A model generated the notes under the pieces. The model was not told the origin of the DNA, did no database searches, and worked only from the letters and a program-made list of their open reading frames with translations. 64,000 bases of DNA from NCBI GenBank assembly GCA_910575555.1, contig CAJTFX010000001.1, positions 291,488 through 355,487 of the forward strand, read 5' to 3'. Positions 36,442-46,461 of this stretch are shown here, piece after piece (position 1 is the stretch's first letter; each line of letters opens with the position of its first letter). The DNA comes from Lachnospiraceae bacterium (GTDB taxonomy: Bacteria > Bacillota > Clostridia > Lachnospirales > Lachnospiraceae). The translations under genes and the position numbers were made by a program.

Positions 36442-38010
36442 ATGAAAGAAAAAAATATTTTAGGCAACAAATATTTTCTATATGTTACGGAATTTTTCTC
36501 CGGCATGTCGGTGATGGCTGTGGAACTGGGCGCAAGCCGGCTGATGGCTCCCTATTTCAGTTCTTCCCAGATTGTATGGACGGTTATTATCGGCGTTATT
36601 ATGATTGCCATGGCCCTGGGAAACGTATGGGGCGGCCGTCTGGCAGACAAATCTCCTTCGCCGGACAGGCTGTATGGAAGGCTGCTGCTTGCCGCTGTCT
36701 GGATTGCGCTGATCCCCTTTGCCGGAAGATATCTGATCGGCGGAATCTCTCTGCTGCTTGCCGCATTCATCACCAGAAATTTTCTGGTATGGGCTGCGCT
36801 TTTTGCCTGCCTTTTAGTATTTGCTTTTCCCTGTGTCCTCCTTGGAACTGTCACCCCTTCCCTGGTCAAATATGCAGTGAGCAGCTTAGACAGCAACGGA
36901 AGAACCGTAGGGGAGCTGAACGCTTTAAATACCATCGGAAGCATTATCGGCACCTTTCTTCCTACTTTCGTCACCATACCTTCAGTGGGAACGGCGGTAA
37001 CCTTTCTGATTTTTTCCGGCGTGTTAGCCTGTATCAGCATCCTGTATTTTCTCTCTATGCGAAAAAATATGGTCAAATGCGCGCTGACCCTTGCACTGAT
37101 CATTATACTCGGACTGACTTCCTCCACTTACAGTTTTGCCTTCTGGGAAAAAGACATTACGCTGGAGGATGAATCCATCTACAATTATCTGCAGGTAAAA
37201 GAAACGGAAAGCTCCGTCATTCTGTCCACAAACGTGCTCTTCGGGGTACAGTCCATCCTGATGAAAGACGCCCGCCTTACCGGCATGTATTACGATTACG
37301 CACTGGCTGCGCCTCTGATGGCAGGCATTACGAAGGACAGGCCCGGAGATATTCTGATTCTGGGCCTGGGCACCGGCACCTTTGCCAAATACTGCTGTGA
37401 ATATTTTCCGGGTTCTTCCATCGAGGGCGTGGAAATTGATGAAAAAATCGCAAATCTTGCAGCGGAGTATTTTGAACTTCCTGATTCTGTACAGGTGTCC
37501 GTCTATGACGGACGTTCCTATCTGGCGGCCTCCGACAAAACATATGATGTAATTATGGTAGACGCCTATCAGGACATTACCATTCCGTTTCAGATGTCCT
37601 CCAGGGAATTTTTCACGGAAGTGGCCAAACACTTAAATCCGGAGGGCGTAATGGTGGTAAATATGAATATGAAATCCGGCTCCAAAGATTCCATCAACGA
37701 TTATCTCTGCGATACCATAGGCTCCGTATTTGAATCTGTGTACACGGCCCCGGTAAGCGGCGGCACCAACTGCGAGGTGTTTGCCTTCCAAAGCCCCCAG
37801 GTGATGGAGACTTTTGCCGCCGGAAGAAATACCCTCACAGATCCGGCTCTTTCTGATATGATGGAAACTGTTTTTGGACAGTTGTCCCTGCGGGAATCCG
37901 GGACTCTGATTCTGACCGACGATAAAGCTCCGGTGGAGCTTCTGGGAATGCGGGTTCTGGATGAAATTATTGCAGAAGAACTGGATTATTACCGGGAGCT
38001 GTATCTCTGA
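36442..38010 (+). CDS. Membrane-fused spermidine synthase-like protein
   Basis: A 522-residue fusion. Residues 1-235 hold about seven membrane segments of the kind found in fused-MFS/spermidine-synthase proteins (FFSGMSVMAVELGASRLMAPYF is typical). Residues about 240-520 form a SpeE-like methyltransferase fold with LILGLGTGTFAKYCCEYFP, GVEIDEKI, VYDGRSYL and VMVDAYQD. The Asp that replaces the usual methyltransferase residue for aminopropyl transfer may be D in VDAY. The natural reaction of these fusions is poorly known; no other polyamine gene is nearby, so polyamine synthesis is uncertain. The start follows AAAGGTGG. Confidence 0.85.
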   Translation: MKEKNILGNKYFLYVTEFFSGMSVMAVELGASRLMAPYFSSSQIVWTVIIGVIMIAMALGNVWGGRLADKSPSPDRLYGRLLLAAVWIALIPFAGRYLIGGISLLLAAFITRNFLVWAALFACLLVFAFPCVLLGTVTPSLVKYAVSSLDSNGRTVGELNALNTIGSIIGTFLPTFVTIPSVGTAVTFLIFSGVLACISILYFLSMRKNMVKCALTLALIIILGLTSSTYSFAFWEKDITLEDESIYNYLQVKETESSVILSTNVLFGVQSILMKDARLTGMYYDYALAAPLMAGITKDRPGDILILGLGTGTFAKYCCEYFPGSSIEGVEIDEKIANLAAEYFELPDSVQVSVYDGRSYLAASDKTYDVIMVDAYQDITIPFQMSSREFFTEVAKHLNPEGVMVVNMNMKSGSKDSINDYLCDTIGSVFESVYTAPVSGGTNCEVFAFQSPQVMETFAAGRNTLTDPALSDMMETVFGQLSLRESGTLILTDDKAPVELLGMRVLDEIIAEELDYYRELYL

Positions 38011-38036
38011 GAATTCTTTCTGTAACTTACCGAAAG

Positions 38037-38078
38037 ATATTACTCCGGCGGTTAAATATTTAACCGCCGGAGTAATAT
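38037..38078. repeat. 42-bp perfect palindrome
   Basis: ATTACTCCGGCGGTTAAATA and its exact complement meet with no loop. The same arms recur, with a 32-bp spacer, at 46995-47068. It lies between convergent genes and may serve as a terminator, but perfect arms repeated elsewhere suggest a mobile palindrome. Confidence 0.85.
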
Positions 38079-38082
38079 ATCT

Positions 38083-38125
38083 TAAAAAGAACTTACCGGG
38101 AGCCGTATCCCGGTAAGTTCTTTCC
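38083..38125. terminator. Bidirectional terminator between convergent genes
   Basis: AAGAACTTACCGGGA and TCCCGGTAAGTTCTT form a 15-bp stem around a short loop, with AAAA before and TTT after. It ends the spermidine-synthase-like gene and/or the GH5 gene. Confidence 0.75.
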
Positions 38126-38147
38126 GTAAAAGCGTAATATTTTCTGC

Positions 38148-39143
38148 TTATTGCTTTAACTGTTTTATCAGCCATTTTCCCCAGGGTGTCAAATCCCCGG
38201 ATTTCCAACCGGAGGTTTTGCTGCAGGAAGATTTCAGCAAAGCGGAGCTTTCTGGTTTGTTGGAAAGGCTCCATCCAATATAACTTATTTTGTTCTTTTT
38301 CAAAAATTTCATCCACCGGCTGCCTTCTGTTTTATTCAGCGCTCCGTTTCCGGAAGCGTCTGAGATGCCGAATTCTGACACAAACAGCGGCAGCCCCCGG
38401 TCTAACGCCGCCTGGGCTTTCTCCCTTAAAAATTCCCCGTGGGTTCCTGCATAAAAATGCAGGGAATACATGAGATTTTTATATCCCTGAATGGGATGCT
38501 CCGCCGCAAGCTCCACATCCTGGGACCAGTTAGGCGTCCCGATGAGAATGACAGCATTCTTATCCCTGGCGCGGATCACCTTTATGACCTTTTCTGCATA
38601 GGACTTAATGGTATCCCAGGAAACGCCGCCGTTTGGCTCATTGCATATTTCGTAGATTACATTGGTGCGGTTCTTATATTTTGAAGCCATTTTCTTAAAA
38701 AAAGCAAGGGATTCCTTCTCATAAGTTTTAGGATTGCCGTCGCTTAAAATATGCCAGTCGATAATCACGTATAACCCGGCTTTTGCGGCATATCTCACCC
38801 CCTGGTCAATTTTCTTTTCCAGGGCTCTGCGATTGGCCTTGTCCCCGGTGCAGTAACCATTGTATTCGCCGGTATACATGGCCAGACGCACGGCATTGAT
38901 CCGCCAGTTCTTTTTCATATAAGCAAATGCTTTCTGGTTCACATACCGGGGATACCAGGAAAGGCCGTGGGTGCTGACTCCTTTCAGCTGAACGACTTTT
39001 CCCTTTGCATTGACCAGCTGGGCTCCCTTCACCTTCAGGGCCGGAAGTTTCGCTCCGTAAACCGGCAGTGTTCCCAGTGTCACAGAACATGCCAGGATGT
39101 ATACACATATAAAATGAATCAGAGGTTTAAGCCTTATCTTCAA
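38148..39143 (-). CDS. Secreted glycoside hydrolase family 5 (endoglucanase-like)
   Basis: A 331-residue enzyme with an N-terminal signal peptide (basic MKIRLK, hydrophobic core, cleavage near VYGA). GH5 motifs: [38 protein letters not shown], the acid/base Glu169 in [15 protein letters not shown], and the nucleophile Glu257 in [11 protein letters not shown]. This pattern fits subfamily GH5_2 endo-beta-1,4-glucanases. It is a bare catalytic domain without a binding module. It starts with TTG 39143 inside the 3' end of prfA (17-bp overlap) with a poor ribosome site, so it may be expressed weakly by read-through or from a downstream start. Confidence 0.88.
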   Translation of the reverse strand: MKIRLKPLIHFICVYILACSVTLGTLPVYGAKLPALKVKGAQLVNAKGKVVQLKGVSTHGLSWYPRYVNQKAFAYMKKNWRINAVRLAMYTGEYNGYCTGDKANRRALEKKIDQGVRYAAKAGLYVIIDWHILSDGNPKTYEKESLAFFKKMASKYKNRTNVIYEICNEPNGGVSWDTIKSYAEKVIKVIRARDKNAVILIGTPNWSQDVELAAEHPIQGYKNLMYSLHFYAGTHGEFLREKAQAALDRGLPLFVSEFGISDASGNGALNKTEGSRWMKFLKKNKISYIGWSLSNKPESSALLKSSCSKTSGWKSGDLTPWGKWLIKQLKQ

Positions 39144-40203
39144 AGTTACTCAGCTTCGCGGCCTGATCAGCCGCAATACACGCATCCACAATTTCCTGGA
39201 TATCCCCGTTCATCACCTTGTCCAGTTTATACAAGGTCAGATTAATTCTGTGATCGGTTACACGTCCCTGGGGGAAATTATAGGTTCTGATCTTCTCCGA
39301 ACGGTCTCCCGTGCCGATCTGGCTCCGTCTGGCCTCCGCTTCCGCGTCATGCTGCTTCTGGCATTCAATATCATAAAGTTTGGCGCGAAGCAGGGCGAAT
39401 GCCTTATCCTTATTCTGAAGCTGTGACTTCTCTGTCTGGCTGTAAATTACGATTCCGGTTGGATAATGGGTCAGACGCACCGCAGAATCCGTGGTATTGA
39501 CGCACTGACCGCCGTTTCCGGAGGCGCGCATCACGTCAATACGGATATCTTTTTCATCAATGACCACATCCACTTCTTCCGCCTCCGGCATCACTGCAAC
39601 GGTAATGGTGGAGGTATGAATCCGCCCGCCGGACTCTGTTTCCGGCACCCGCTGCACACGGTGGACGCCGGACTCATATTTCATAACAGAATAGGCTCCC
39701 TGTCCGGATATCATAAAGGTAACATTTTTCATACCGCCGATGCCGATTTCCTCACATTCCATGGTTTCCACCCGCCAACGGCGGCCTTCCGCAAAATGTA
39801 CATACATCCGGTAAATCTCCGCTGCAAATAAAGCCGCCTCATCTCCGCCGGCTCCGGCGCGGATTTCCACGATAACGTTTTTATCATCATTGGGGTCTTT
39901 GGGCAGCAGCAGGATCTTCAGTTTCTTCTCCAGTTCCTCCACCTTTGCCTTGGAATCATTCAGTTCTTCCTTGGCAAGCTCCCGCAGTTCCTCATCGCTC
40001 TCCTCTTCGAGCATGGCAAGAGAATCCTCAACATTCTGCTTTGCCTGTTTATATTCCTTGTAGGATTCCACAATAGGCGCAAGATCGCTCTGCTCCTTCA
40101 TCAATTTGCGGAACCGGTTTGTGTCGTTGGCCACATCCGGCTCACTTAACTGATTCATAATCTCTTCGAAACGAAGAAGGATATCTTCTAATCTGTCAAA
40201 CAT
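39127..40203 (-). CDS. prfA: Peptide chain release factor 1
   Basis: A 358-residue class I release factor recognising UAA and UAG. The GGQ motif occurs in [21 protein letters not shown], and the N-terminal coiled coil begins [15 protein letters not shown]. It reads [10 protein letters not shown] and [20 protein letters not shown] as usual. The start at 40203 follows GAGG; the gene overlaps prmC, which modifies its GGQ glutamine, by eight bases. Confidence 0.98.
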   Translation of the reverse strand: MFDRLEDILLRFEEIMNQLSEPDVANDTNRFRKLMKEQSDLAPIVESYKEYKQAKQNVEDSLAMLEEESDEELRELAKEELNDSKAKVEELEKKLKILLLPKDPNDDKNVIVEIRAGAGGDEAALFAAEIYRMYVHFAEGRRWRVETMECEEIGIGGMKNVTFMISGQGAYSVMKYESGVHRVQRVPETESGGRIHTSTITVAVMPEAEEVDVVIDEKDIRIDVMRASGNGGQCVNTTDSAVRLTHYPTGIVIYSQTEKSQLQNKDKAFALLRAKLYDIECQKQHDAEAEARRSQIGTGDRSEKIRTYNFPQGRVTDHRINLTLYKLDKVMNGDIQEIVDACIAADQAAKLSNFEDKA

Positions 40204-41083
40204 TTTTCTCTTCCTCTCTGTCTGTTTCGCTGTGTACAATCTGCTTTGCCGCAGGCAGATTTCCGCAGACAACCCTGTCACTTCCTGCCAGATCCTTCAC
40301 AACTTTCACATTACAAAATCCATGCTTTTCCATCAGAAAAGACACTTTTTTTCCCTGATCATAACCGATTTCAAAATACAGATATCCGCCGGGCTTTAAA
40401 AACTTCAGGCTTTCCGGTATCATCTTCCGGTAAAACATCAGACCGTCCTCCGCCCCGTCCAATGCTTCCAAAGGCTCAAAATTCTTTACCTCCGGCATCA
40501 GCTTACTGATTGTACCGGTGGGAATATAAGGCGGATTGGAAATAATCAGGTCAAAGGTTCCGGTAATATTCTGAAATAAATCACTGCGCACCCATTCTGC
40601 TTCCACCTGGTTATTTCTGGCATTTTCCTTGGCAATCAAAAGGGCCTGTTTGGAAATGTCACTGGCCGTTCCTTTGATTTCTGTTCCTGCGTGCTTTAAA
40701 AGGCTGATGATAATGCATCCGGTGCCGGTGCACAAATCCAGCACTTCCATACCTGGCTTTAAAATTTTCAGCGCCTCTTCCACCAGTGTTTCTGTGTCCT
40801 GACGGGGAATCAGCACATGGGAATTCACCTTGAAATTCAAGCCCATAAATTCCTGAGCGCCGGTAATATACTGCAAAGGCACCCGCTCTCCCCGTTTTTT
40901 CAGTAAAAGCTCATATTCCTGAAATTTTTCATCTTCTATTTCATCAAAGCCGCGGAGATAATATTCGCTTTTGTTCATTTTGCAGGCATATTCCATCAAA
41001 TACCATGCATCTAACTGATAATTCAGAACGCCGGCTTCCTTCAGCAGATTTCTCCCGTAATTCAATGCCCCCTCAAATGTCAT
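40196..41083 (-). CDS. prmC: Release factor glutamine methyltransferase
   Basis: A 295-residue SAM-dependent enzyme that methylates the GGQ glutamine of release factors. It has the helical N-terminal domain ([19 protein letters not shown]), [28 protein letters not shown], the SAM loop [11 protein letters not shown] and the catalytic NPPYIP. It is placed between yqhQ and prfA with ATGA-type overlaps on both sides, so the three are coupled. Confidence 0.97.
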   Translation of the reverse strand: MTFEGALNYGRNLLKEAGVLNYQLDAWYLMEYACKMNKSEYYLRGFDEIEDEKFQEYELLLKKRGERVPLQYITGAQEFMGLNFKVNSHVLIPRQDTETLVEEALKILKPGMEVLDLCTGTGCIIISLLKHAGTEIKGTASDISKQALLIAKENARNNQVEAEWVRSDLFQNITGTFDLIISNPPYIPTGTISKLMPEVKNFEPLEALDGAEDGLMFYRKMIPESLKFLKPGGYLYFEIGYDQGKKVSFLMEKHGFCNVKVVKDLAGSDRVVCGNLPAAKQIVHSETDREEEKNV

Positions 41084-41991
41084 AACTTTTTCTCCCTTAA
41101 GGTATTTACATAGGTTTTCCAGTCAAAAACCGCTTCCACAGAGGCAATTCCCACCTCTATCATCTCTTCGTCCGGCTCTTTTGTAGTTAATTTCTGCATC
41201 CACAATCCCGGTTTGCTTAAAATATTCACCAAAGGATTGTCGGTTCTTCCTGCCAGACGTATAAATTCAAAAGAAACTCCCGCCACCAGAGGAACAATGG
41301 CAAGACGCAGCAAAAGCCGGAGGATTCTGGAATCCACCCGGATAAACATGGTGGCTATAATGGTAAGAATCACAACCACAAACAAAAAACTTGTCCCGCA
41401 GCGTTTATGCTCTCTGGAGCTTTTCTTTACATTTTCCACCGTCAATTCCATGCCGTGCTCAATGCAATTAATGCATTTGTGTTCCGCGCCGTGATACATA
41501 AACACCCGTTTAATGTCCTCCATCCGGGAAATAAGCAGAATGTATGCCAAAAATATCAGAAGCCTTAAGATTCCTTCAATGAGAATCACCACTGTTTCCG
41601 ACGCTATAAAGTTCTGAAACAGCAGAGACATATAAAATGGAAATACCATAAAAATTGCCACTGCAAGCACCACAGACAGGCAGATGGTAATTCCAATTTC
41701 CGCCTTTTCTTTCTTCCGGTTCCGTTCTTCTTTCGGAATCTCTTCCTCCTCAAAAAAGGAAGCGGAAAAGGTCAGGCAGGACATTCCAAGTATCATGGAT
41801 TCTATGAAATTGATAATTCCTCTTACAAATATCAGATTCCGGATCGTCTCATTCCTGCAGATCCCTTCGTATTCTTTCTTCTCTACTACTATTTCATGAT
41901 CCGGCTTACGGACTGCAACGGCATAACTCTCTGCATTTTTCATCATTACGCCTTCCATTACAGCCTGTCCGCCAATTCCAGAGTATGCCAA
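41080..41991 (-). CDS. yqhQ: DUF1385 membrane protein YqhQ
   Basis: A 303-residue membrane protein of the DUF1385 family. Family features are IGGQAVMEGVMMKN at the N-terminus, the central MYHGAEHKCINCIEHG and KRCGTSFLFVVV. About five membrane segments are seen. The family gene is often next to prmC/prfA and rpmE in Firmicutes; its biochemical role is not known. I choose TTG 41991, seven bases after AAAGGAG, because a longer frame to 42084 runs through the rpmE terminator. Confidence 0.88.
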   Translation of the reverse strand: MAYSGIGGQAVMEGVMMKNAESYAVAVRKPDHEIVVEKKEYEGICRNETIRNLIFVRGIINFIESMILGMSCLTFSASFFEEEEIPKEERNRKKEKAEIGITICLSVVLAVAIFMVFPFYMSLLFQNFIASETVVILIEGILRLLIFLAYILLISRMEDIKRVFMYHGAEHKCINCIEHGMELTVENVKKSSREHKRCGTSFLFVVVILTIIATMFIRVDSRILRLLLRLAIVPLVAGVSFEFIRLAGRTDNPLVNILSKPGLWMQKLTTKEPDEEMIEVGIASVEAVFDWKTYVNTLREKKL

Positions 41992-42055
41992 CTTTTCTCT
42001 CCTTTCAGACGCAGCGTCTGCTGCTCCCTGCCGTACTGTACCGCTCATAATAGAA

Positions 42056-42088
42056 AAATAGAGGATGTCCAAGAAAAAAGACATCCTC
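42056..42088 (-). terminator. Terminator of rpmE
   Basis: On the minus strand GAGGATGTC and GACATCCTC pair around a 10-base loop, followed by TATTTTT. It lies 45 bp after the rpmE stop. Confidence 0.85.
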
Positions 42089-42132
42089 CCTTTGCTGCAT
42101 ATCCTAATTATTCACGGAGCCTGCAAGTGATA

Positions 42133-42339
42133 TTACTGATTATTTATGCCGTATTTCTTATTGAACTTATCAATACGTCCGCGAGCCTGAGCAGCCTTCT
42201 GCTGTCCGGTATAGAACGGATGGCATTTGGAACAGATTTCCACATGAATATCTTTCCTGGTTGAGCCTGTAACAAAAGTATTGCCGCAGTTGCATGTTAC
42301 AGTTGCCTGATAATAATCTGGATGGATTCCTTCTCTCAT
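42133..42339 (-). CDS. rpmE: 50S ribosomal protein L31 (zinc form)
   Basis: A 68-residue ribosomal protein. It starts [20 protein letters not shown] and carries the four zinc ligands as CxC (16, 18) and CSKC (36, 39), so this is the zinc-containing type rather than the zinc-free paralogue used under zinc starvation. PFYTGQQK and the basic C-terminus are standard. Confidence 0.97.
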   Translation of the reverse strand: MREGIHPDYYQATVTCNCGNTFVTGSTRKDIHVEICSKCHPFYTGQQKAAQARGRIDKFNKKYGINNQ

Positions 42340-42460
42340 GATTTCACCTCTTCACACTGTATTTTAAATCTTGTCTGATTTTCCAACATTATGCTGCATA
42401 CACAACAGCTTTATTAGCATAGCATACTTTTTCCATATATGCAAGTTGTTTTACAAATTT

Positions 42461-44011
42461 TTAGGAAAGTTTTGTCTTTTTTATCATCTGACAGAACTCA
42501 CGGTTGCTGTTGGTGCGCACAAACAGATTCAATATTGACTCCACAGCCTCGTCCGTTTTCATGCCGTTGATGGCCCGGCGCATAATCTCCACAGCCTCCT
42601 GCTCTTCCCGGTTCAGCAGCAGATCTTCTCTTCTGGTGCCGGACCCGGTAATATCCACTGCCGGGAAAATCCTCCGCTCAGACAGCTTCCGGTCCAAAAT
42701 CAGTTCCATGTTGCCGGTTCCCTTAAATTCTTCATAGATAACGTCATCCATACGGCTTCCGGTATCTACCAGGGCAGTGGCAAGAATTGTAATGCTGCCT
42801 CCCTCACGCATGTTGCGGGCTGCGCCGAAGAACCGCTTGGGCATATGTAACGCTGCCGGATCAATACCGCCGGACAGCGTTCTTCCGCTGGGCGGAACAA
42901 TCAGGTTGTATGCCCTGGCCAGACGGGTAATGCTGTCTAAAAGGATCATGACGTCTTTGCCGTGCTCCACCAGACGCCTTGCCCGTTCAATTACCATCTC
43001 CGACACACGTTTGTGGTGTTCCGGAAGCTCATCAAAGGTAGAGTAAATAACCTCCACATTTTTCCCTTCAATGGCTTCTTTGATATCCGTCACTTCCTCC
43101 GGACGTTCATCAATCAGCAAAATAATCAGATGCATCTGAGGATTGTTTCGGGTAACTGCCTTCGCCACCTGTTTCAAAAGCGTGGTCTTTCCTGCTTTGG
43201 GCTGAGATACAATCATCCCGCGCTGTCCCTTTCCAATGGGCGATACAATATCCATAATCCGCATGGCTACCGCTGTCCGGTCTGTCTCCAACCGGATTCT
43301 GGAATTGGGAAAAATCGGAGTCAGATCTTCAAAATTCGGACGCTTCAGAATCTCGGAAGGATGGTTCCCGTTGATGCTTTTAATATACAAAAGAGCGCTG
43401 AATTTCTCCTGCTGGGTCTTTACTCTTGTATTTCCATGAATAATATCGCCTGTTTTCAGGCCGAATTTGCGGATTTGGGAAGGAGATACATAGACGTCAT
43501 GATCTCCCGGAAGATAATTCTCACATCGGATAAATCCGTAACCATCTGGCATAACCTCCAGAATTCCGTGGGCGCTGACTCCGCTGTCCAGTTCAGGATT
43601 GTCAATCTCAATGCCGTCTGCCGTGATAATCCGGTTGGGCTTACGCTCCGGATTCTGCATTCTGCGTTCCTCGCGTCCCCCTTCAGGCGGCTGAACTCTC
43701 CTCTCTTCCCGTCCCCCCTCAGACGGCTGAACTCTCCTCTCTTCCCGTCCCCCCTCAGACGGCTGAGCCTTCCGTTCTTCTGAATTCTGTACTTTCCCCT
43801 CTTCCCGGCTGGCTTCTGCAGGCTGCGGTTTCTGGCTCTCTGCAGTCTGAGCCTGCCTTTCTTCGTTTTCTCCGCCGGAAGATTTCTCGTCCTCCTGAAG
43901 CATCAATTCCACAAGTTCACGTTTCTTCAAACCGGAAAGATGCTTTAATCCCCTCGCTTTTGCTACCTCTCTTAACACAGTAACCGATAAACTTTCATAT
44001 TTTTCTCTCAT
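42461..44011 (-). CDS. rho: Transcription termination factor Rho with repeat-bearing insertion
   Basis: A 516-residue ATP-driven RNA translocase, about 90 residues longer than E. coli Rho. Residues 1-40 are the Rho N-terminal helical domain ([20 protein letters not shown]), residues about 40-130 a charged, probably disordered insertion with four 12-residue repeats ([12 protein letters not shown]), then the RNA-binding cold-shock domain ([20 protein letters not shown]) and the ATPase core with Walker [13 protein letters not shown], Walker [17 protein letters not shown] and Q-loop [13 protein letters not shown]. Such insertions occur in other Firmicutes and Actinobacteria and can bind RNA or drive condensation. 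Confidence 0.97.
   Translation of the reverse strand: MREKYESLSVTVLREVAKARGLKHLSGLKKRELVELMLQEDEKSSGGENEERQAQTAESQKPQPAEASREEGKVQNSEERKAQPSEGGREERRVQPSEGGREERRVQPPEGGREERRMQNPERKPNRIITADGIEIDNPELDSGVSAHGILEVMPDGYGFIRCENYLPGDHDVYVSPSQIRKFGLKTGDIIHGNTRVKTQQEKFSALLYIKSINGNHPSEILKRPNFEDLTPIFPNSRIRLETDRTAVAMRIMDIVSPIGKGQRGMIVSQPKAGKTTLLKQVAKAVTRNNPQMHLIILLIDERPEEVTDIKEAIEGKNVEVIYSTFDELPEHHKRVSEMVIERARRLVEHGKDVMILLDSITRLARAYNLIVPPSGRTLSGGIDPAALHMPKRFFGAARNMREGGSITILATALVDTGSRMDDVIYEEFKGTGNMELILDRKLSERRIFPAVDITGSGTRREDLLLNREEQEAVEIMRRAINGMKTDEAVESILNLFVRTNSNREFCQMIKKTKLS
43655..43775. repeat. 36-bp tandem repeat inside rho
   Basis: Four copies of a 36-bp unit in frame with rho, the two central ones nearly identical (the run CTGAACTCTC recurs at 43691 and 43727). 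They encode [16 protein letters not shown] repeats. Being a multiple of three, copy changes keep the frame. Confidence 0.85.
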
Positions 44012-44163
44012 TTCTTTCTCCTTTTGACTGCCATTTTCGGGAATCTCTGTCAGATCAGACTATGATTTCAACTGCTGTTTCTTATCAGCAGCAAATGATA
44101 TACAGAAATTTCAATGAATCCCATTATACACTATCTTTTTGTAAATAGGAAGTACTTTTTTCC

Positions 44164-44192
44164 TTGATTTGTATTTTTTTTCATGATATCCT
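44164..44192 (+). promoter_or_regulatory. Sigma-A promoter of the malic enzyme gene
   Basis: TTGATT, 17 bp and TATCCT. A leader of roughly 108 nt follows before the ATG at 44308. Confidence 0.6.
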
Positions 44193-44204
44193 TAAATGAG
44201 TGAG

Positions 44205-44285
44205 TGCCAAAGCTGCCGCGGACTTTTAATCTGTGGATCAGGAAGGAAACTGCCGGATTATCCCCGGCAATTGAGAGAATTATTT
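44205..44285 (+). other. Structured 5' leader of the malic enzyme gene
   Basis: CCGCGGA pairs fully with TCTGTGG (with G-U pairs), and a second stem GCCGG/CCGGC lies downstream, before the ribosome site AAGGAG. I do not recognise a known riboswitch class in it; the folds may be incidental. Confidence 0.3.
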
Positions 44286-44307
44286 TTACAAAAAGGAGCG
44301 ATTCATT

Positions 44308-45462
44308 ATGACAACCAGTGAAAAAGCCATCTTTCTACATAAAGAATGGAACGGCAAAATTGAGACCATTTCCAAATCCCCGGTCAAAAACAGGGAAGAT
44401 CTGTCCATCGCCTATACCCCGGGTGTGGCGGAGCCCTGCAAGCTGATTGCCAAAAATCCCGACGACGCCTATCTGTATACCATGAAGGCCAACACGGTAG
44501 CCGTTGTATCTGACGGAAGCGCTGTGCTGGGGCTTGGCAATATCGGCCCTTATGCCGCCATGCCGGTGATGGAAGGCAAATGCGTCCTGTTCAAAGAATT
44601 CGGCGGCGTCAATGCCGTCCCTATCTGCCTGGACACTCAGGATACGGAAGAAATTATCAAAGCGGTTACCTACATGGCCCCCGGCTTCGGCGGCATCAAC
44701 CTGGAGGATATCTCCGCCCCCCGCTGTTTTGAAATCGAGGAACGGCTGAAGCAGATTTTGCCCATCCCGGTATTCCATGATGATCAGCACGGAACTGCCA
44801 TTGTGGTACTGGCCGGCGTTATCAATGCCTTAAAGGTCACAGGAAAAGAAAAAGAACACTGCCGGGTCGTGGTGAACGGCGCAGGCTCCGCCGGAATCGC
44901 CATCACCCGCCTGCTGCTGACCTGGGGATTTCCCGCTGTTACCATGTGTGACCGTCAGGGAATTCTCCACAAAAACTATCCGGGCCTTAACTGGATGCAG
45001 AAAAAAATGACGGAGCTTACCAACCTGGAACAGCAGACCGGAACTCTGGCGGACGCTTTAAAAGGCGCAGACATTTTTATCGGCGTCTCCGCTCCGGGAA
45101 TTGTAACTTCTGAAATGGTTTCTTCTATGAATCAGGACGCCATTCTCTTTGCCATGGCAAACCCTGTTCCGGAAATCATGCCGGATATCGCCAAGGCAGC
45201 CGGCGCAAAAATTGTGGGCACCGGACGCAGCGATTTTCCCAACCAGATCAACAATGTGGTGGCTTTTCCGGGGATTTTCAAAGGCGCATTGGAGGGAAGG
45301 GCTTCCCAAATCACCGAGGAAATGAAACTGGCCGCCGCAGAAGCCATTGCCGGCCTGGTATCCGAAGAACAGCTGTGCGCAGATTTCATTATGCCGGAAG
45401 CCTTTGACCCAAGGGTGGCGCAAGTGGTAAGCCACGCAGTAAAATCCCATATTTCCAGGTAA
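44308..45462 (+). CDS. NAD(P)-dependent malic enzyme
   Basis: A 384-residue oxidative decarboxylase turning malate into pyruvate and CO2. The short bacterial form is complete: [33 protein letters not shown], metal site residues in [15 protein letters not shown] and [12 protein letters not shown], the dinucleotide fold [13 protein letters not shown], and [10 protein letters not shown]. The phosphotransacetylase-like C-terminal domain of longer forms is absent. The start follows AAAGGAG. The radical SAM gene begins five bases downstream, so the two are co-transcribed. Confidence 0.96.
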   Translation: MTTSEKAIFLHKEWNGKIETISKSPVKNREDLSIAYTPGVAEPCKLIAKNPDDAYLYTMKANTVAVVSDGSAVLGLGNIGPYAAMPVMEGKCVLFKEFGGVNAVPICLDTQDTEEIIKAVTYMAPGFGGINLEDISAPRCFEIEERLKQILPIPVFHDDQHGTAIVVLAGVINALKVTGKEKEHCRVVVNGAGSAGIAITRLLLTWGFPAVTMCDRQGILHKNYPGLNWMQKKMTELTNLEQQTGTLADALKGADIFIGVSAPGIVTSEMVSSMNQDAILFAMANPVPEIMPDIAKAAGAKIVGTGRSDFPNQINNVVAFPGIFKGALEGRASQITEEMKLAAAEAIAGLVSEEQLCADFIMPEAFDPRVAQVVSHAVKSHISR

Positions 45463-45467
45463 TTCCC

Positions 45468-46403
45468 ATGTTTTGGAATGACAAACGGTACTACTCTGTG
45501 GATTATTATCTGAAACAGACCTTCGGGGAAAAAGTCTACCGCCTGTCCTTAAACGGCGGTATGACCTGCCCCAACCGGGACGGCTCTGTGGGCAGCAGGG
45601 GATGCATCTTCTGCAGCGCAAAAGGAAGCGGCGATTTTTCCCAGTCCTCTCACCTTCCGGTTGCACTGCAGTTGTCCTCTGCCAAACAGCAGATTCAAAA
45701 AAAGCGGAACTGCCGGAAATTTATCGCTTATTTTCAGGCATACACCAACACTTATGCCCCCGTTGACGTTTTGCGAAAGTTGTTTTGGGAAGCTGTCTCA
45801 GATCCGGATGTGGTAATCCTGTCTATTGCCACCCGGCCGGACTGCCTCTCAGAAGAAGTTTTATCCCTGCTGGACGAACTGAACCAATATAAGCCGGTCT
45901 GGATTGAACTGGGGCTGCAGACCATCCATCCGGACACCAGCCGATTTATCCGCAGCGGATTTACACTGGAATGCTTCCATCAGGCTGTTTCAGATTTGGC
46001 CAGACGGCAGATTTCTGTTATCGTCCATGTGATTCTGGGGCTGCCCGGCGAAACGCCCCGGCAGATGCTGGAAACAGTTTCACATGTGGGCCGCCTGCCT
46101 GTATTCGGCATAAAACTGCAGCTGCTCCATGTATTATCTGACACGGATCTGGGCGCATTGTATCAAAAACAGCCCTTTCCTCTTTTTTCCATGGAGGAAT
46201 ACTGTGAGCTGATTGGAGACTGTCTGGAACTCCTGCCGCCTGCCATTACCATCCACCGCCTCACCGGAGACGGCCCTAAGAATCTGCTGATCGCCCCTCT
46301 TTGGAGCAGCGCAAAACGAACTGTCCTGAACCAGATTCAGAAAACCATGAAAGACCGGGACACCTGGCAGGGAAAATATTATATTCCGGACGAAAACGCC
46401 TGA
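45468..46403 (+). CDS. Radical SAM protein, YhcC/YtqA-type (TIGR01212-like)
   Basis: A 311-residue radical SAM protein. The iron-sulphur ligands are spaced as C-x13-C-x2-C in MTCPNRDGSVGSRGCIFC, the unusual arrangement of the TIGR01212 group, rather than CxxxCxxC. FIAYFQAYTNTYAPV, ATRPDCL, VWIELGLQT and VIVHVILGLPGE are typical. The function of the group is not established; its fold resembles tRNA-modifying Elp3. It is co-transcribed with malic enzyme. Confidence 0.9.
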   Translation: MFWNDKRYYSVDYYLKQTFGEKVYRLSLNGGMTCPNRDGSVGSRGCIFCSAKGSGDFSQSSHLPVALQLSSAKQQIQKKRNCRKFIAYFQAYTNTYAPVDVLRKLFWEAVSDPDVVILSIATRPDCLSEEVLSLLDELNQYKPVWIELGLQTIHPDTSRFIRSGFTLECFHQAVSDLARRQISVIVHVILGLPGETPRQMLETVSHVGRLPVFGIKLQLLHVLSDTDLGALYQKQPFPLFSMEEYCELIGDCLELLPPAITIHRLTGDGPKNLLIAPLWSSAKRTVLNQIQKTMKDRDTWQGKYYIPDENA

Positions 46404-46461
46404 TCATTGCACCCGAATTCATGCAGTGATGCCCGGCATGTATGTATAAGGAGTGAGAAAA

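Noticed and set aside
43655..43775. CRISPR-like or mobile repeat in rho
   Set aside because: The 36-bp repeats are in frame, contiguous and encode a coherent peptide repeat.
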